Positions 29,294-38,732 of a stretch of 64,000 nt of DNA are shown here, one piece after another. The number at the start of each line of letters is the position of its first letter. Positions within the stretch are counted from its first letter, which is position 1. Location: the NCBI RefSeq assembly GCF_001243045.1, contig NZ_LN849006.1:1-64000 (forward strand), given 5' to 3'. This stretch comes from Clostridium niameyense. Lineage in GTDB: Bacteria > Bacillota > Clostridia > Clostridiales > Clostridiaceae. Below the pieces are notes generated by a model. The model was not told the DNA's origin. It did not search any database and was given only the letters and a program-made list of their open reading frames with translations. Position numbers and translations under genes: made by a program.

Positions 29294-30459
29294 TATTTAT
29301 TATTGTTTTCCTTCATCTCAGAAAGTATTATATTTAATTTTGTATATTTTCTATTTCTTAAAATCTTAGTTTCTACTGCATCTCCAACTTTATGTTTATC
29401 TAATATCTCTGCTAAATCTTCAAATTTTTCTACCTTTTTTTTGTCTAACTCTACAATTACATCTGTAGGCTTAACACCTGCAGCTGCTGCTCCAGAACCT
29501 GGCACTACCTCTGCTACATATACACCTGATACTCCTGATTCTTCTGAAGAAATTGTTTTACCTGCTATTCCTAAATAGGGCCTAGATACCTTTCCATAGT
29601 TCATTAATGATTTTATTATATCTTTTGCTTCATTTATTGATATAGCAAAACCAATACCTTCAGCTTTTTCCTTTAAACTATTAATTCCTATTATTTCTCC
29701 TGCTTCGTTACATAGTGCTCCTCCACTATTACCTGGATTTATAGCAGCGTCTGTTTGAATTAATTTATATATTGCTCCACCATATTGTATTTTTCTGTTT
29801 ACTCCACTTACTATCCCTGCTGTAACTGTACCTGCAAATTCCTCTCCCAAAGGATTACCTATAGCTATGGCCATATCTCCAACCTTAACTTTAGATGAAT
29901 CCCCAAATTTAGCTACAGGCAAATTTTTAGCATTAACCTTTATTACAGCTAAATCTGATCTTGGATCCTTTCCTACTACAGAAGCATCTAAAACCTTTCC
30001 TGTGGATAATTTAATTGTTATTTTTTGCGCTCCATCTATAACGTGATTATTAGTAACAATATAACCATCTGGATCAAAAATTATACCTGACCCTGAACCT
30101 TGATCTGCTACTCCAAAATAGCCTTCTGCCTTATTACTAATTCCAACTACCGCCGGTCCAACACTTTCTGCTACTTTTGTAATTGAATTTTTAGGTAATT
30201 CTTCCTTTTTATTCTTATCATTATTTTCACTTTGTTCAAACAGGGATTGGTTTGTAGGTCCATAAAAGTTTCGGCTTAATTTTGATTTTATAATATATGA
30301 TGCAGTAATAGCACCTGATAAAGCCGATATACAAGCAACAACAAGTAAAACAACTATATTTGTAATTATTTTTCTTCTTCTTGATCTTTTAAAATTTATT
30401 TCTCCACAATTATTATTTAAGTTGCTTTTTTCAAAATTATTTTCTCTATCTTTATCCAT
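29293..30459 (-). CDS. htrA: HtrA/DegP-like membrane-anchored serine protease
   Basis: 388 residues: basic cytoplasmic start, one transmembrane helix (about 34-53), trypsin-like protease with VTNNHVIDGA (His), SDLAVIKV (Asp) and AINPGNSGGALCN (Ser), then one PDZ domain (about 295-380, GVYVAEVVPGSGAAAAGV). It degrades misfolded exported proteins at the outer face of the membrane. It follows the kinase gene by 27 bp and forms a regulator-kinase-protease operon. ACGGAGGTG precedes the ATG. Confidence 0.95.
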   Translation of the reverse strand: MDKDRENNFEKSNLNNNCGEINFKRSRRRKIITNIVVLLVVACISALSGAITASYIIKSKLSRNFYGPTNQSLFEQSENNDKNKKEELPKNSITKVAESVGPAVVGISNKAEGYFGVADQGSGSGIIFDPDGYIVTNNHVIDGAQKITIKLSTGKVLDASVVGKDPRSDLAVIKVNAKNLPVAKFGDSSKVKVGDMAIAIGNPLGEEFAGTVTAGIVSGVNRKIQYGGAIYKLIQTDAAINPGNSGGALCNEAGEIIGINSLKEKAEGIGFAISINEAKDIIKSLMNYGKVSRPYLGIAGKTISSEESGVSGVYVAEVVPGSGAAAAGVKPTDVIVELDKKKVEKFEDLAEILDKHKVGDAVETKILRNRKYTKLNIILSEMKENNNK

Positions 30460-30486
30460 AGGGCACCTCCGTTAGTTAAATTAATT

Positions 30487-31896
30487 TTATGCTCTTTTCA
30501 TTGTAAAACTAAAAGTTACTCCCCCTGAAGATTCATTGTCCACCCATATATCTTCTCCAAGCTGAGTTAATATACTTCTCACTATGGATAATCCTAACCC
30601 TGTGCTTACTTTAGAAGATCTTGCTTTATCTGCTTTATAAAATCTATCCCATATATGCTTTATATCCTCATCTGGTATTTTAGGTCCATCATTAAAAATA
30701 GAAACCAAAATCTTACTACCTTTTATTTTAGTATCTACTTTTATATTTCCCCCTTCATTAGTATATTTTATAGCGTTGTCTAAAAGATTCATTACCACTT
30801 GTATGATTCTATCCTTATCAGCTATTACATAAAGTCTATCCCCTTCTAAGCTTACATTGACCTTTAATGACTTATCTTTTACTTTTGTTTCGAATTTTAT
30901 AACGCTAGTTCTTATTATCTCATTTATATCTAATTTTTCTATTTTTAGCTGTAATTGTCCTGATTCAATACTTGATAAATCTAACAAATCATTTATAAGT
31001 CTTGTAAGTCTTTGAACCTCTTCATAGGTAATCTTTAGATAATAATTTTGTTTTTCCTGAGGTATAATTCCATCCAATATTCCACCTATAAATCCCTTTA
31101 TAGAAGTCATTGGAGATCTTATTTCATGAGACACATTAGAAATAAAGTGTCTTCTATTATTATCTATCTCCTCTATAGAATCCGCCATAGAATTAAAAGA
31201 TTTTGCTAAAGCTCCTATTTCATCATGGGATTCTATATCTACTCTCTTATCTACTTCCCCTTTTGATATTTTATCTGCTACGTAATTAATTTTTGAAAGT
31301 GGTTTAATTATCATTCTTTCAGAAAAATAATAAATAACAATAGATGATATAATAATTGCAAAAATAGCCGAAATCCATATAATATTATATACCTTTTTTA
31401 AAGGCTCCCTAATTTCGTCTATGGATGTATGCATTATAATAACACCTCGAAAATTACCTCTATGGAAAATAGGTATTTCAAACGTGTGTACTGGAGTCGA
31501 AAATGTATTTGTATATAAACCTTTATTTTCTATATTATTGCCATGTCTAAGTTCTTCTAATTCCTTAGTTAAAACTTGAACTCCTATTAAGTTTTTATGT
31601 TTTTTATTAGAAACTGCATATACATATCCATATTTATCTGTAACCCATATATTAGCTGATAGATAATTACTTATATAAGTTATAACTTCATTTACCCTTT
31701 GAGAAGATATATTCCCCTCTATATACTGTACTGCAGCATTACCTATAAATTGCGATTCTGTAATAAGCTGATTTTTCCTTTGGTTAAAATAGTATCCCTC
31801 AAACCAATAGGATAAAAATGCTGCAATAATTACAAAACTTACAGAAATGATTATAGTAAATGTAGCTACAAGTTTTTGGAATAAACCTCTCTTCAT
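30487..31896 (-). CDS. sensor histidine kinase, possibly sensing secretion or envelope stress
   Basis: 469-residue membrane kinase: transmembrane helices at about 8-28 and 172-192 enclose an extracytoplasmic sensor domain, followed by HAMP (SERMIIKPLSKINYVADKIS), HisKA with FISNVSHEIRSPMTSIKGF (phospho-His in SHEIR) and HATPase (NLLDNAIKYTNEGG, STGLGLSIVRSIL). It starts directly at the stop of the response regulator gene and precedes htrA. That layout resembles CssRS-HtrA of B. subtilis, but the stimulus is an inference from context. Confidence 0.92.
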   Translation of the reverse strand: MKRGLFQKLVATFTIIISVSFVIIAAFLSYWFEGYYFNQRKNQLITESQFIGNAAVQYIEGNISSQRVNEVITYISNYLSANIWVTDKYGYVYAVSNKKHKNLIGVQVLTKELEELRHGNNIENKGLYTNTFSTPVHTFEIPIFHRGNFRGVIIMHTSIDEIREPLKKVYNIIWISAIFAIIISSIVIYYFSERMIIKPLSKINYVADKISKGEVDKRVDIESHDEIGALAKSFNSMADSIEEIDNNRRHFISNVSHEIRSPMTSIKGFIGGILDGIIPQEKQNYYLKITYEEVQRLTRLINDLLDLSSIESGQLQLKIEKLDINEIIRTSVIKFETKVKDKSLKVNVSLEGDRLYVIADKDRIIQVVMNLLDNAIKYTNEGGNIKVDTKIKGSKILVSIFNDGPKIPDEDIKHIWDRFYKADKARSSKVSTGLGLSIVRSILTQLGEDIWVDNESSGGVTFSFTMKRA

Positions 31897-32583
31897 TTAT
31901 TTCACCTCAAACTTATAACCTACTCCCCAGACTGTCTCTATCTGCCAATTTGGATCACCTTCTAATTTCTCCCTTAATCTTTTTATATGAACATCTACAG
32001 TCCTAGAATCACCCGGATAATCATATCCCCATACCTCACATAATAATTGTTCTCTTGTAAAAACTCTATTTTTATTATTCGCAAGATAGTATAAAAGCTC
32101 AAATTCCTTTGGAGGCATCTTTATTTCTTCATCTTTATATAAAACTGTATATGAATTAACATCAATTACTAAATCTTCAAATTTTAAAACTTCTCTATTA
32201 TCATTATCTGCATTATATCTTCTAAGAACAGCTTTTACCCTAGCTAGTAACTCTTTAGGTTCAAATGGTTTTACTATATAATCATCTGCACCTAATTCTA
32301 GAGCAAGAACTTTATCAAAAGTATCTCCCTTAGCTGTTAACATTATTACTGGTATCATGCTATCTCTTCTTATCCATTTAAGAACATCTACACCATCTAT
32401 ATGTGGAAGCATTATATCTAATAATATTAAATCTGGTTTATATTCATTAAAACCCTCTTGCGCTGCTTTTCCATCATAACAAATTTTAGTCTCATATCCC
32501 GCACTATCTAAATACATTTTTATCACTTCTGCTATATTCTCATCATCATCTACAATAAGAACTTTTCCTATTCTACCATCCAT
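31897..32583 (-). CDS. OmpR-family response regulator
   Basis: 228 residues: receiver domain (1-120) with phosphoacceptor D56 in LILLDIMLP, acidic pair VDDDE at 11-15, switch T in VIMLTAKGD and K in IVKPFEP, then a winged-helix output domain ending FTREQLLCEVWGYDYPGDSR with TVDVHIKRLREKLE. It heads the three-gene operon with the kinase and htrA and probably controls htrA. GGAAGGAGG precedes the ATG. The upstream region is A/T rich with several weak promoter-like matches. Confidence 0.94.
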   Translation of the reverse strand: MDGRIGKVLIVDDDENIAEVIKMYLDSAGYETKICYDGKAAQEGFNEYKPDLILLDIMLPHIDGVDVLKWIRRDSMIPVIMLTAKGDTFDKVLALELGADDYIVKPFEPKELLARVKAVLRRYNADNDNREVLKFEDLVIDVNSYTVLYKDEEIKMPPKEFELLYYLANNKNRVFTREQLLCEVWGYDYPGDSRTVDVHIKRLREKLEGDPNWQIETVWGVGYKFEVK

Positions 32584-32710
32584 TAAATTTTCCTCCTTCC
32601 AATTAATGTAACTAACACTTATAATAATTAATATATATTTAATTTATCATATTATTTTGCTCAAATATAATCAATATTATAAAATTTACAAATAATTAAT
32701 TATATAATTA

Positions 32711-32740
32711 AAAAACCTATAGACTAGTCTATAGGTTTTT
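32711..32740 (-). terminator. terminator of prs
   Basis: Perfect palindrome AAAAACCTATAGACT/AGTCTATAGGTTTTT just past the prs stop, with a U-run on either strand. Confidence 0.92.
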
Positions 32741-32755
32741 ATATGTAATTTAATA

Positions 32756-33715
32756 TTAATCTTCAAATATCTTACTAACTGACATATCTTCGTATATTCT
32801 CTTAATTGCTTCAGCAAAAACAGGTGCTACTGATAATACTTTAAACTTGTCTAGTTTCTTATCTTCAGGTAAATCTATAGTATTTAACATAACTAACTCT
32901 TTTATCTTTGAGTCCTCTATTCTTTCAATTGCAGGTCCTGATAAAACAGCATGAGTACAACATGCGTATACTTCTTTAGCTCCCATATCAATTAAAGCAT
33001 TAGCTCCATTTGTTATAGTTCCTGCTGTATCAATCATATCATCTATCAATATAACTGTTTTATCTTTTATATCTCCAATTATATTCATAACTTCAGATAC
33101 ATTAGCTTTAGGTCTTCTTTTATCAATTATAGCTATCGGAGCATGTAATTTATCAGCAAACTTTCTAGCTCTTGTTACACTTCCTAGGTCAGGTGATACT
33201 ACTACTACGTCATCTCTATCACCAAATCCTTTTTCTACAAAGTATCTTGCAAGTATTGGTGAACCTAATAAGTGATCCACTGGTATATTAAAATATCCTT
33301 GTATTTGTGAAGCATGTAAATCCATTGTTAGAACTCTATCTGCTCCTGCTGCTGTTAAAAGATCTGCTACTAATTTTGCAGTAATTGGATCTCTAGCTTT
33401 TGCTTTCCTATCTTGTCTTGCATATCCATAATAAGGAATTACTGCAGTTATTCTGCCTGCAGATGCTCTTTTAAAAGCGTCAATCATTATTAATAATTCC
33501 ATTAAGTTATCATTAACTGGAGCATTAGTTGATTGAACAATAAATAAATCAGTTCCTCTTACAGTTTCTTTAATATTTACAGCTATTTCACCATCACTAA
33601 ATGTTGATACTTGAGCATCTCCTACTTCTGCTCCTAGTATATCAGCAATATCTTTTGCTAATTTAGGATGAGAATTACCTGAAAAAATTTTAATATTTTT
33701 TCCATGGGTTATCAT
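32756..33715 (-). CDS. prs: ribose-phosphate pyrophosphokinase
   Basis: Makes PRPP from ribose 5-phosphate and ATP for nucleotide, His and Trp synthesis. The 319 residues contain [17 protein letters not shown], the catalytic flexible-loop region [31 protein letters not shown] and the PRPP loop [21 protein letters not shown] precedes the ATG. It follows glmU by 22 bp, the conserved glmU-prs operon. Confidence 0.98.
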   Translation of the reverse strand: MITHGKNIKIFSGNSHPKLAKDIADILGAEVGDAQVSTFSDGEIAVNIKETVRGTDLFIVQSTNAPVNDNLMELLIMIDAFKRASAGRITAVIPYYGYARQDRKAKARDPITAKLVADLLTAAGADRVLTMDLHASQIQGYFNIPVDHLLGSPILARYFVEKGFGDRDDVVVVSPDLGSVTRARKFADKLHAPIAIIDKRRPKANVSEVMNIIGDIKDKTVILIDDMIDTAGTITNGANALIDMGAKEVYACCTHAVLSGPAIERIEDSKIKELVMLNTIDLPEDKKLDKFKVLSVAPVFAEAIKRIYEDMSVSKIFED

Positions 33716-33737
33716 TATATATAGTCCTCCTTAAAAT

Positions 33738-35111
33738 TTATTTCTTTAATAAACCTCTTCTACATACCCAGCCTTCTTTATTAACCTGTTTTGCTCTTGC
33801 AACAGCTAACGATCCTTCTGGAACTTCTTTTGTAATTGTAGAACCAGCTGCAATGTAAGTATTATCATTAACTTTAACAGGTGAAATTAAATTTGTGTTA
33901 CAACCTATAAAAGAGTTATTACCAATTATAGTCTTTTGTTTCTTTTGTCCATCATAATTTACAACTACAGTTCCACAACCAAAATTACATTCACTACCTA
34001 CCTCTGCATCACCTATATAAGTAAGATGTGAAACCTTTGTTTTGTCTCCTATAGTTGATTTTTTTATTTCAACAAAGTCACCTATTCTAGCAGACTTTCC
34101 TATTACACTTTCTGGTCTTATATACGCAAATGGTCCTACTGTAGTATTCTCACCTACGTAGCTTTCTAATATTACAGAATTCTCAATTTTAACTCCTGAT
34201 TCTATGATACTATTAAGAATTCTAGAATTAGAATATAACGTACAATTTTCTTTTATTGTTGTTTTACCTTGTATTACATTCCCCGGATATATTATAGTAT
34301 CATTACCTATTTCTACATCCGAATCTATATATGTACTTTCTGGATCTATAACAGTTACTCCATTTATCATATGCTTATGATTTATTCTATTTCTCATAAC
34401 TTTTTCAGCTTCACATAATTGCACTCTTGAATTTACTCCCATTATTTCATCAAAAGGTACAACCATGGCACCTACTTTTTTCTTGTTATTTTTCATTATT
34501 TCTATAACATCAGTTAAATAATATTCTCCTTGAGAATTATTGTTATTCAGTTGGTTTAAACTTAATAATAATTCTTCTATATCAAAGCAATACATCCCAC
34601 TGTTTATTTCTTTAACATTTAATTCTTTCTCATTACAATCCTTGTGTTCTACTATTTTTTTTACTTCTCCTGAAGCTTCTCTGATTACTCTTCCATAACC
34701 TGTTGGATTATTCACAGTAGATGTTACTAGAGTTGCACTAAAGCAATTTTCTTCATGAAAGCTAAATAATTCTTTTATGGTTTCTTCTGTAATTAAAGGA
34801 GCATCTCCTGTAAATACTGCAACTACTCCCTTTTTATCCTTTAAAAAATCTTTAGCACATATAACTGCATGACCTGTTCCTAATTGTTCACTTTGAAATG
34901 AGTAAGTTACTTCTCTATCTTTAGTGTTTTCTTTAACTTTATCTGCACTTTTACCTATTACTAAATTTACGTCTTCTATTCCTGCTTTTCTAACATTGTC
35001 TATTACGTGGTTAACCATTTCTTTACCACAAACTTTATGTATGACCTTTGGTAGGGAAGATTTCATTCTTTTTCCTTTTCCGGCGGCCAATATTATAGCA
35101 CAATTATACAT
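33738..35111 (-). CDS. glmU: bifunctional UDP-N-acetylglucosamine pyrophosphorylase / glucosamine-1-phosphate acetyltransferase
   Basis: 457-residue bifunctional enzyme making UDP-GlcNAc for peptidoglycan. N-terminal uridyltransferase (1 to about 228) with [28 protein letters not shown] and VFTGDAPL; C-terminal left-handed beta-helix acetyltransferase (about 250-457) with hexapeptide repeats and SRKRAKQ-like region [14 protein letters not shown] near the end. AAAGAGGTG precedes the ATG. It is separated from spoVG by a strong terminator. Confidence 0.97.
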   Translation of the reverse strand: MYNCAIILAAGKGKRMKSSLPKVIHKVCGKEMVNHVIDNVRKAGIEDVNLVIGKSADKVKENTKDREVTYSFQSEQLGTGHAVICAKDFLKDKKGVVAVFTGDAPLITEETIKELFSFHEENCFSATLVTSTVNNPTGYGRVIREASGEVKKIVEHKDCNEKELNVKEINSGMYCFDIEELLLSLNQLNNNNSQGEYYLTDVIEIMKNNKKKVGAMVVPFDEIMGVNSRVQLCEAEKVMRNRINHKHMINGVTVIDPESTYIDSDVEIGNDTIIYPGNVIQGKTTIKENCTLYSNSRILNSIIESGVKIENSVILESYVGENTTVGPFAYIRPESVIGKSARIGDFVEIKKSTIGDKTKVSHLTYIGDAEVGSECNFGCGTVVVNYDGQKKQKTIIGNNSFIGCNTNLISPVKVNDNTYIAAGSTITKEVPEGSLAVARAKQVNKEGWVCRRGLLKK

Positions 35112-35237
35112 TATAGCACCTCTTTATGGTTTTATTATAATATATTTTTTATATTTTTTATTTAAACATCCTATAATATTATATTTTATATAAAAAGTAT
35201 TTTCAACCTATTAGGTCATATTTACTATAACATAAAA

Positions 35238-35269
35238 AAATAAAAAGGAGTAAATACTCCTTTTTATTT
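35238..35269 (-). terminator. terminator of spoVG
   Basis: 15-bp perfect inverted repeat AAATAAAAAGGAGTA/TACTCCTTTTTATTT with a continuing T-run on the minus strand. Confidence 0.92.
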
Positions 35270-35272
35270 CAT

Positions 35273-35563
35273 TTATTCATCTTTTTTGTTGTCTAAAGAC
35301 ATTTCTTCATTTTTAACTTTTTCATATTCTTCTAGTATAGCACTTTGAATTTTTTCTCTAGTTTCTGTGTTGATTGGGTGAGCTATGTCCTTAAATTCAC
35401 CATCTGGTGTTTTTCTACTAGGCATAGCTATAAATAACCCATTTTGTCCTTCTATAACCTTAATATCATGAACTACAAATTCATTATCAAAGGTTACTGA
35501 AACTATTGCCTTCATTTTACCTTCTGTAGCAATTTTTCTAACACGTACATCTGTAATTTGCAT
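35273..35563 (-). CDS. spoVG: SpoVG, RNA-binding developmental regulator
   Basis: 96 residues from the ATG at 35563, matching the family length; GGAGGTGG lies just upstream, whereas an earlier in-frame start at 35596 would begin before the binding site. [10 protein letters not shown] and [20 protein letters not shown] are the SpoVG signature. The family binds nucleic acids and modulates septation, sporulation and cell-surface genes. Expression probably depends on SigH (separate entry). Confidence 0.96.
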   Translation of the reverse strand: MQITDVRVRKIATEGKMKAIVSVTFDNEFVVHDIKVIEGQNGLFIAMPSRKTPDGEFKDIAHPINTETREKIQSAILEEYEKVKNEEMSLDNKKDE

Positions 35564-35601
35564 AATTCCACCTCCAAGATGCTTATGTATATACAATACA
35601 T

Positions 35602-35627
35602 ATTCTCTATTTTTTATATTTTTCCTC
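35602..35627 (-). promoter_or_regulatory. SigH promoter of spoVG
   Basis: On the minus strand, GGAGGAAAA fits the SigH -35 RNAGGAWWW and AGAGAAT fits the -10 RNNGAAT. Counting from AGGAAAA there are 14 nt to GAAT, the same spacing I count in the B. subtilis spoVG promoter from memory. The GAAT is at 35602-35605. Confidence 0.7.
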
Positions 35628-35631
35628 CTTA

Positions 35632-35663
35632 ATTTTCAAAAAAGTATTAATTATTTTGAAAAT
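35632..35663 (-). repeat. 10-bp inverted repeat upstream of the spoVG promoter
   Basis: Perfect arms ATTTTCAAAA and TTTTGAAAAT separated by 12 bp, between the purR stop and the SigH -35. It could be a weak purR terminator (no U-run) or a regulator site for spoVG. Confidence 0.5.
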
Positions 35664-35667
35664 TACA

Positions 35668-36483
35668 TTATATAAATAAATCAGATGGTTTAACTAATAT
35701 CTTCCCATCTTCGTCAAAGCCTTTAAATTCAACTAGTGAGACATAGTCCTGTACTAATTTTTTAGGTATACTAGTATTATCTATTAATACTCCAATTCCT
35801 AATAATTCACTGTCAAATTCTTTTAAAATATTAATTATACCTAAAGCCGTACCTCCAGCTTTCATAAAATCATCAATAAATACACATTTACTATTTCTTT
35901 TAATTGCACCTTTAGATACATACATATTTTGAACTCTTCCACTAGATCCCGAAACATAATTTATGCTTAAAGTAGATCCTTCTGTGAGTTTATTTTCTCT
36001 ACGGACGACTACTAATTGTACTCCTAAAAGCTTAGCCACTTCAAAAGCCAAAGGTATACCTTTAGTTTCTACTGTTAAAACATAATCTATATTTTCATTT
36101 GTAAAAAAAGATGCTAAAACTACTGCTGCTCTTTGTATTATTTGTGGATTACACATAATATCTGTGACATATAAAAAATCTCCTGGTATTATTCTATCCT
36201 CTTTTGTTAGATTTATACATAAATCATCTACAAACTTTCTACTTTTTTCTTTTGACATACCGCTTATGTATTTTACACCTCCAGCAGCCCCTGAAATAGT
36301 TTCAATCTTACCCATAGATACTTTATTTAATATATCCTTTACTACAAATAGATCTTCACTAATTGTTGATTTTGCCGCATTAAACATTTCAGTAAAATTA
36401 TTTAAATTTATGACTTTATTAGGATTTTCCATTAATGTTTTCGTAATAATAGCTATCCTTTGATTTCTAGTAAACTTTTGCAT
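35668..36483 (-). CDS. purR: purine operon repressor PurR
   Basis: 271 residues: N-terminal winged helix (1 to about 75, KFTRNQRIAIITKTLMENPN) and a phosphoribosyltransferase-like effector domain with the PRPP motif VFIDDFMKAGGTALGI (about 205-220). PurR represses purine genes; PRPP relieves repression. TAGGTGA precedes the ATG. It is divergent from murC and leads the minus-strand block. Confidence 0.95.
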   Translation of the reverse strand: MQKFTRNQRIAIITKTLMENPNKVINLNNFTEMFNAAKSTISEDLFVVKDILNKVSMGKIETISGAAGGVKYISGMSKEKSRKFVDDLCINLTKEDRIIPGDFLYVTDIMCNPQIIQRAAVVLASFFTNENIDYVLTVETKGIPLAFEVAKLLGVQLVVVRRENKLTEGSTLSINYVSGSSGRVQNMYVSKGAIKRNSKCVFIDDFMKAGGTALGIINILKEFDSELLGIGVLIDNTSIPKKLVQDYVSLVEFKGFDEDGKILVKPSDLFI

Positions 36484-36545
36484 AATATCACCTATCTATT
36501 TTTAATATAACGAATTATTTTTAATATATTTATCTTATTATTCCC

Positions 36546-36574
36546 ATTTTAAGATAAATAACTAACAATATCAA
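36546..36574 (-). promoter_or_regulatory. purR promoter
   Basis: -35 TTGATA (36569-36574), 17-bp spacer, -10 TAAAAT (36546-36551) on the minus strand. Confidence 0.7.
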
Positions 36575-36618
36575 TATGAAAATAAATTTTCCCATAAAAT
36601 AAGCCTATTAATGTGTTT

Positions 36619-36632
36619 TTTATTCGGTTTTT
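36619..36632 (-). promoter_or_regulatory. possible single PurBox-like half site
   Basis: Minus-strand AAAACCGAATAAA resembles the B. subtilis PurBox AWWWCCGAACWWT, missing two positions. It lies about 45 bp upstream of the purR -35. No inverted partner occurs at the expected spacing, so this is a weak call. Confidence 0.25.
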
Positions 36633-36677
36633 GTATATAATTATTTAATATAGTACTTAATTAAGGAGATGATAAAG

Positions 36678-38054
36678 TTGTCATTTGATTTTATAAAAGA
36701 TAAAGATAAAAATATTCACTTCATTGGAATTGGTGGAATAAGTATGAGTGGACTAGCTGAGATACTTCTTCATCATGATTTCACCGTATCTGGTTCTGAT
36801 ATGAACCCATCCCCTATGACACAAAAGCTTGAAAAAAAAGGTGCCAAAATTTATATAGGTCATAATAAAAATAATATACAAGATGCAGATTTAATAGTAT
36901 ATACTGCTGCTATACCTTCTGATAATCCTGAAATTATAGCTGCTAAGGAAAATAATATTCCTTTAATAGATAGAGCAGATTTTTTAGGATCATTAATGAA
37001 AAGCCATAAATACAATGTAGCTATTTCTGGTACTCATGGTAAAACTACTACTACTTCCATGTTCTCTCATATAGCTATAAACGCCAACGTAGATCCTACA
37101 ATATTAGTAGGTGGTAATTTAGATATAATAGATGGAAATGTTAAAGTCGGAAATAGTGATTATTTTATTACTGAAGCTTGCGAATATAAATCATCATTTC
37201 TTAAATTTTTCCCTTATATAGGAGTTATATTAAATATTGATGAAGATCATTTAGATTATTACAAAGATATAAATGATATAAAGAAAGCTTTTTCAAAATT
37301 TATAAATTTAATTCCTAATGATGGATATCTTGTAGCATGTATAGATGATAATAATGTAAAAGACGTATTAAAAAATGTTTCATGTAATACATTAACATAT
37401 GGTATAAACTCTGGAGATATACAAGCTACCAATATAAAATATAATGAAAAAGCTTGTGCCTCTTTTGATATAAGTAGAAATGGTGAAAAGTTATTTTCAT
37501 TAAATTTAAATGTACCTGGAAAACATAATGTACTAAATGCACTAGCTAGTGTATGTACATCTATAGCATTAAATATAGATACTGATTCAATAATAGATGG
37601 ATTAGAAAGTTTTTATGGTACTCATAGAAGATTCGAGTTAAAAGGTTGCAAAAATGGTATTACTGTAATTGACGATTATGCACATCATCCAACTGAAATA
37701 AAAGCTACATTAAATGCAATTAAGAATTACCCACATAACAAAATATATTGCGTATTTCAACCTCATACCTATTCAAGAACACTAAAATTATTTGATGAAT
37801 TTATAACTTGCTTTGATGAATGTGATGAACTTATATTATCTGATATATATGCTGCTAGGGAAAAAGATACAGGAGAAATTAACTCAGATATGCTAGGAGA
37901 TAAAATAAGGGAAAGAAAAGTTAAGTGTACAAATATTCATGATTTCCACGATATTGTGGATTATTTAAAAGAATCTGCTAAAGATGGTGATATAATATTA
38001 ACTGTGGGAGCTGGAGATGTATTTAAAATAGGCGAAAATTATCTTAACTCATAA
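36678..38054 (+). CDS. murC: UDP-N-acetylmuramate--L-alanine ligase
   Basis: Adds L-alanine to UDP-MurNAc. I start it at TTG 36678 (458 residues, [20 protein letters not shown]), because the ATG at 36669 directly abuts AAGGAG while the TTG is at the right distance. Residues about 14-24 form the Rossmann-like loop [22 protein letters not shown] (about 118-125) is the ATP loop, and [14 protein letters not shown] is MurC-specific. It is divergently transcribed from purR. Confidence 0.96.
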   Translation: MSFDFIKDKDKNIHFIGIGGISMSGLAEILLHHDFTVSGSDMNPSPMTQKLEKKGAKIYIGHNKNNIQDADLIVYTAAIPSDNPEIIAAKENNIPLIDRADFLGSLMKSHKYNVAISGTHGKTTTTSMFSHIAINANVDPTILVGGNLDIIDGNVKVGNSDYFITEACEYKSSFLKFFPYIGVILNIDEDHLDYYKDINDIKKAFSKFINLIPNDGYLVACIDDNNVKDVLKNVSCNTLTYGINSGDIQATNIKYNEKACASFDISRNGEKLFSLNLNVPGKHNVLNALASVCTSIALNIDTDSIIDGLESFYGTHRRFELKGCKNGITVIDDYAHHPTEIKATLNAIKNYPHNKIYCVFQPHTYSRTLKLFDEFITCFDECDELILSDIYAAREKDTGEINSDMLGDKIRERKVKCTNIHDFHDIVDYLKESAKDGDIILTVGAGDVFKIGENYLNS

Positions 38055-38121
38055 ATAATATGCTTAAAATACCTTCAATTAGGAAATACTATATTTGTAT
38101 AACCTTTTGGAGGTGTTTTTT

Positions 38122-38433
38122 ATGAAAAATTTTTTAATCTCTGCTATAGCAGACATTGTACTAATTTTAACTTCCTATTTTTTATTTAGGAATATAATAA
38201 GCGGTCCTACTCGTCATAAAATTTACGAAAAATTATTTAGTTCTCTTTCTCGTTTTGTTATTTATGTATTTGTTGCAACTTTAATAATAACTGGTGTGAC
38301 TTCCTTAGTATTATACAAAACTCGTTTTGTAATATATTTAAATATTGTAGCTCCAGCTTTAGTTTCTATATTAGTAGGATTTCTAATTTCTACAGTTCCT
38401 ACTAAAGGAGTTGAAGAATCCAATAGTCATTAA
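38122..38433 (+). CDS. small membrane protein of unknown function
   Basis: 103 residues from the ATG at 38122, which follows GGAGGTG. About three transmembrane segments: 3-20, 42-65 and 72-93. Short connecting loops are basic. I recognise no domain. It lies 67 bp after murC and ends at a strong terminator, so it is probably cotranscribed with murC; that hints at a cell-envelope role but does not show one. Confidence 0.8.
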   Translation: MKNFLISAIADIVLILTSYFLFRNIISGPTRHKIYEKLFSSLSRFVIYVFVATLIITGVTSLVLYKTRFVIYLNIVAPALVSILVGFLISTVPTKGVEESNSH

Positions 38434-38437
38434 CTTA

Positions 38438-38475
38438 TAACTGTTTTGATTTTAAAAATCAAAACAGTTATTTTT
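38438..38475 (+). terminator. terminator of murC and the small membrane gene
   Basis: 15-bp stem TAACTGTTTTGATTT/AAATCAAAACAGTTA followed by TTTTT. Confidence 0.95.
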
Positions 38476-38501
38476 ACCTTATTTACTACATAAGGCATTC
38501 C

Positions 38502-38530
38502 TTGATTTATTAATATATATATTGTATAAT
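38502..38530 (+). promoter_or_regulatory. tRNA-Pro promoter
   Basis: -35 TTGATT (38502-38507), 17-bp spacer, -10 TATAAT (38525-38530), 21 bp before the tRNA. Confidence 0.75.
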
Positions 38531-38551
38531 ATGGTTGTCCGGATTTTATTT

Positions 38552-38627
38552 CGGGGTGTGGCGCAGATGGGAGCGCGCGTGGTTTGGGACCATGAGGTCG
38601 CAGGTTCGAGCCCTGTCACCCCGACCA
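38552..38627 (+). tRNA. tRNA-Pro (TGG)
   Basis: 76-nt cloverleaf with encoded CCA; acceptor CGGGGTG/CACCCCG and anticodon loop TTTGGGA read TGG. It is a solitary gene with its own promoter and terminator. Confidence 0.96.
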
Positions 38628-38628
38628 A

Positions 38629-38660
38629 AGAGTTACTTTAAAAGTAACTCTTTTTTTTAT
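38629..38660 (+). terminator. terminator of tRNA-Pro
   Basis: AGAGTTACTT/AAGTAACTCT stem followed by eight T immediately after the CCA. Confidence 0.93.
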
Positions 38661-38732
38661 AATAATTTATAATATTATAAATACAGGTAAAACTAAAAAT
38701 TAAGTTCATATTTAATTTTTAGAGGTGATTTA

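Noticed and set aside
36591-36627. Paired PurBox operator in the purR-murC gap
   Set aside because: Only one half-site resembles the consensus, and the possible partner is at the wrong spacing, so only a weak single site is listed.
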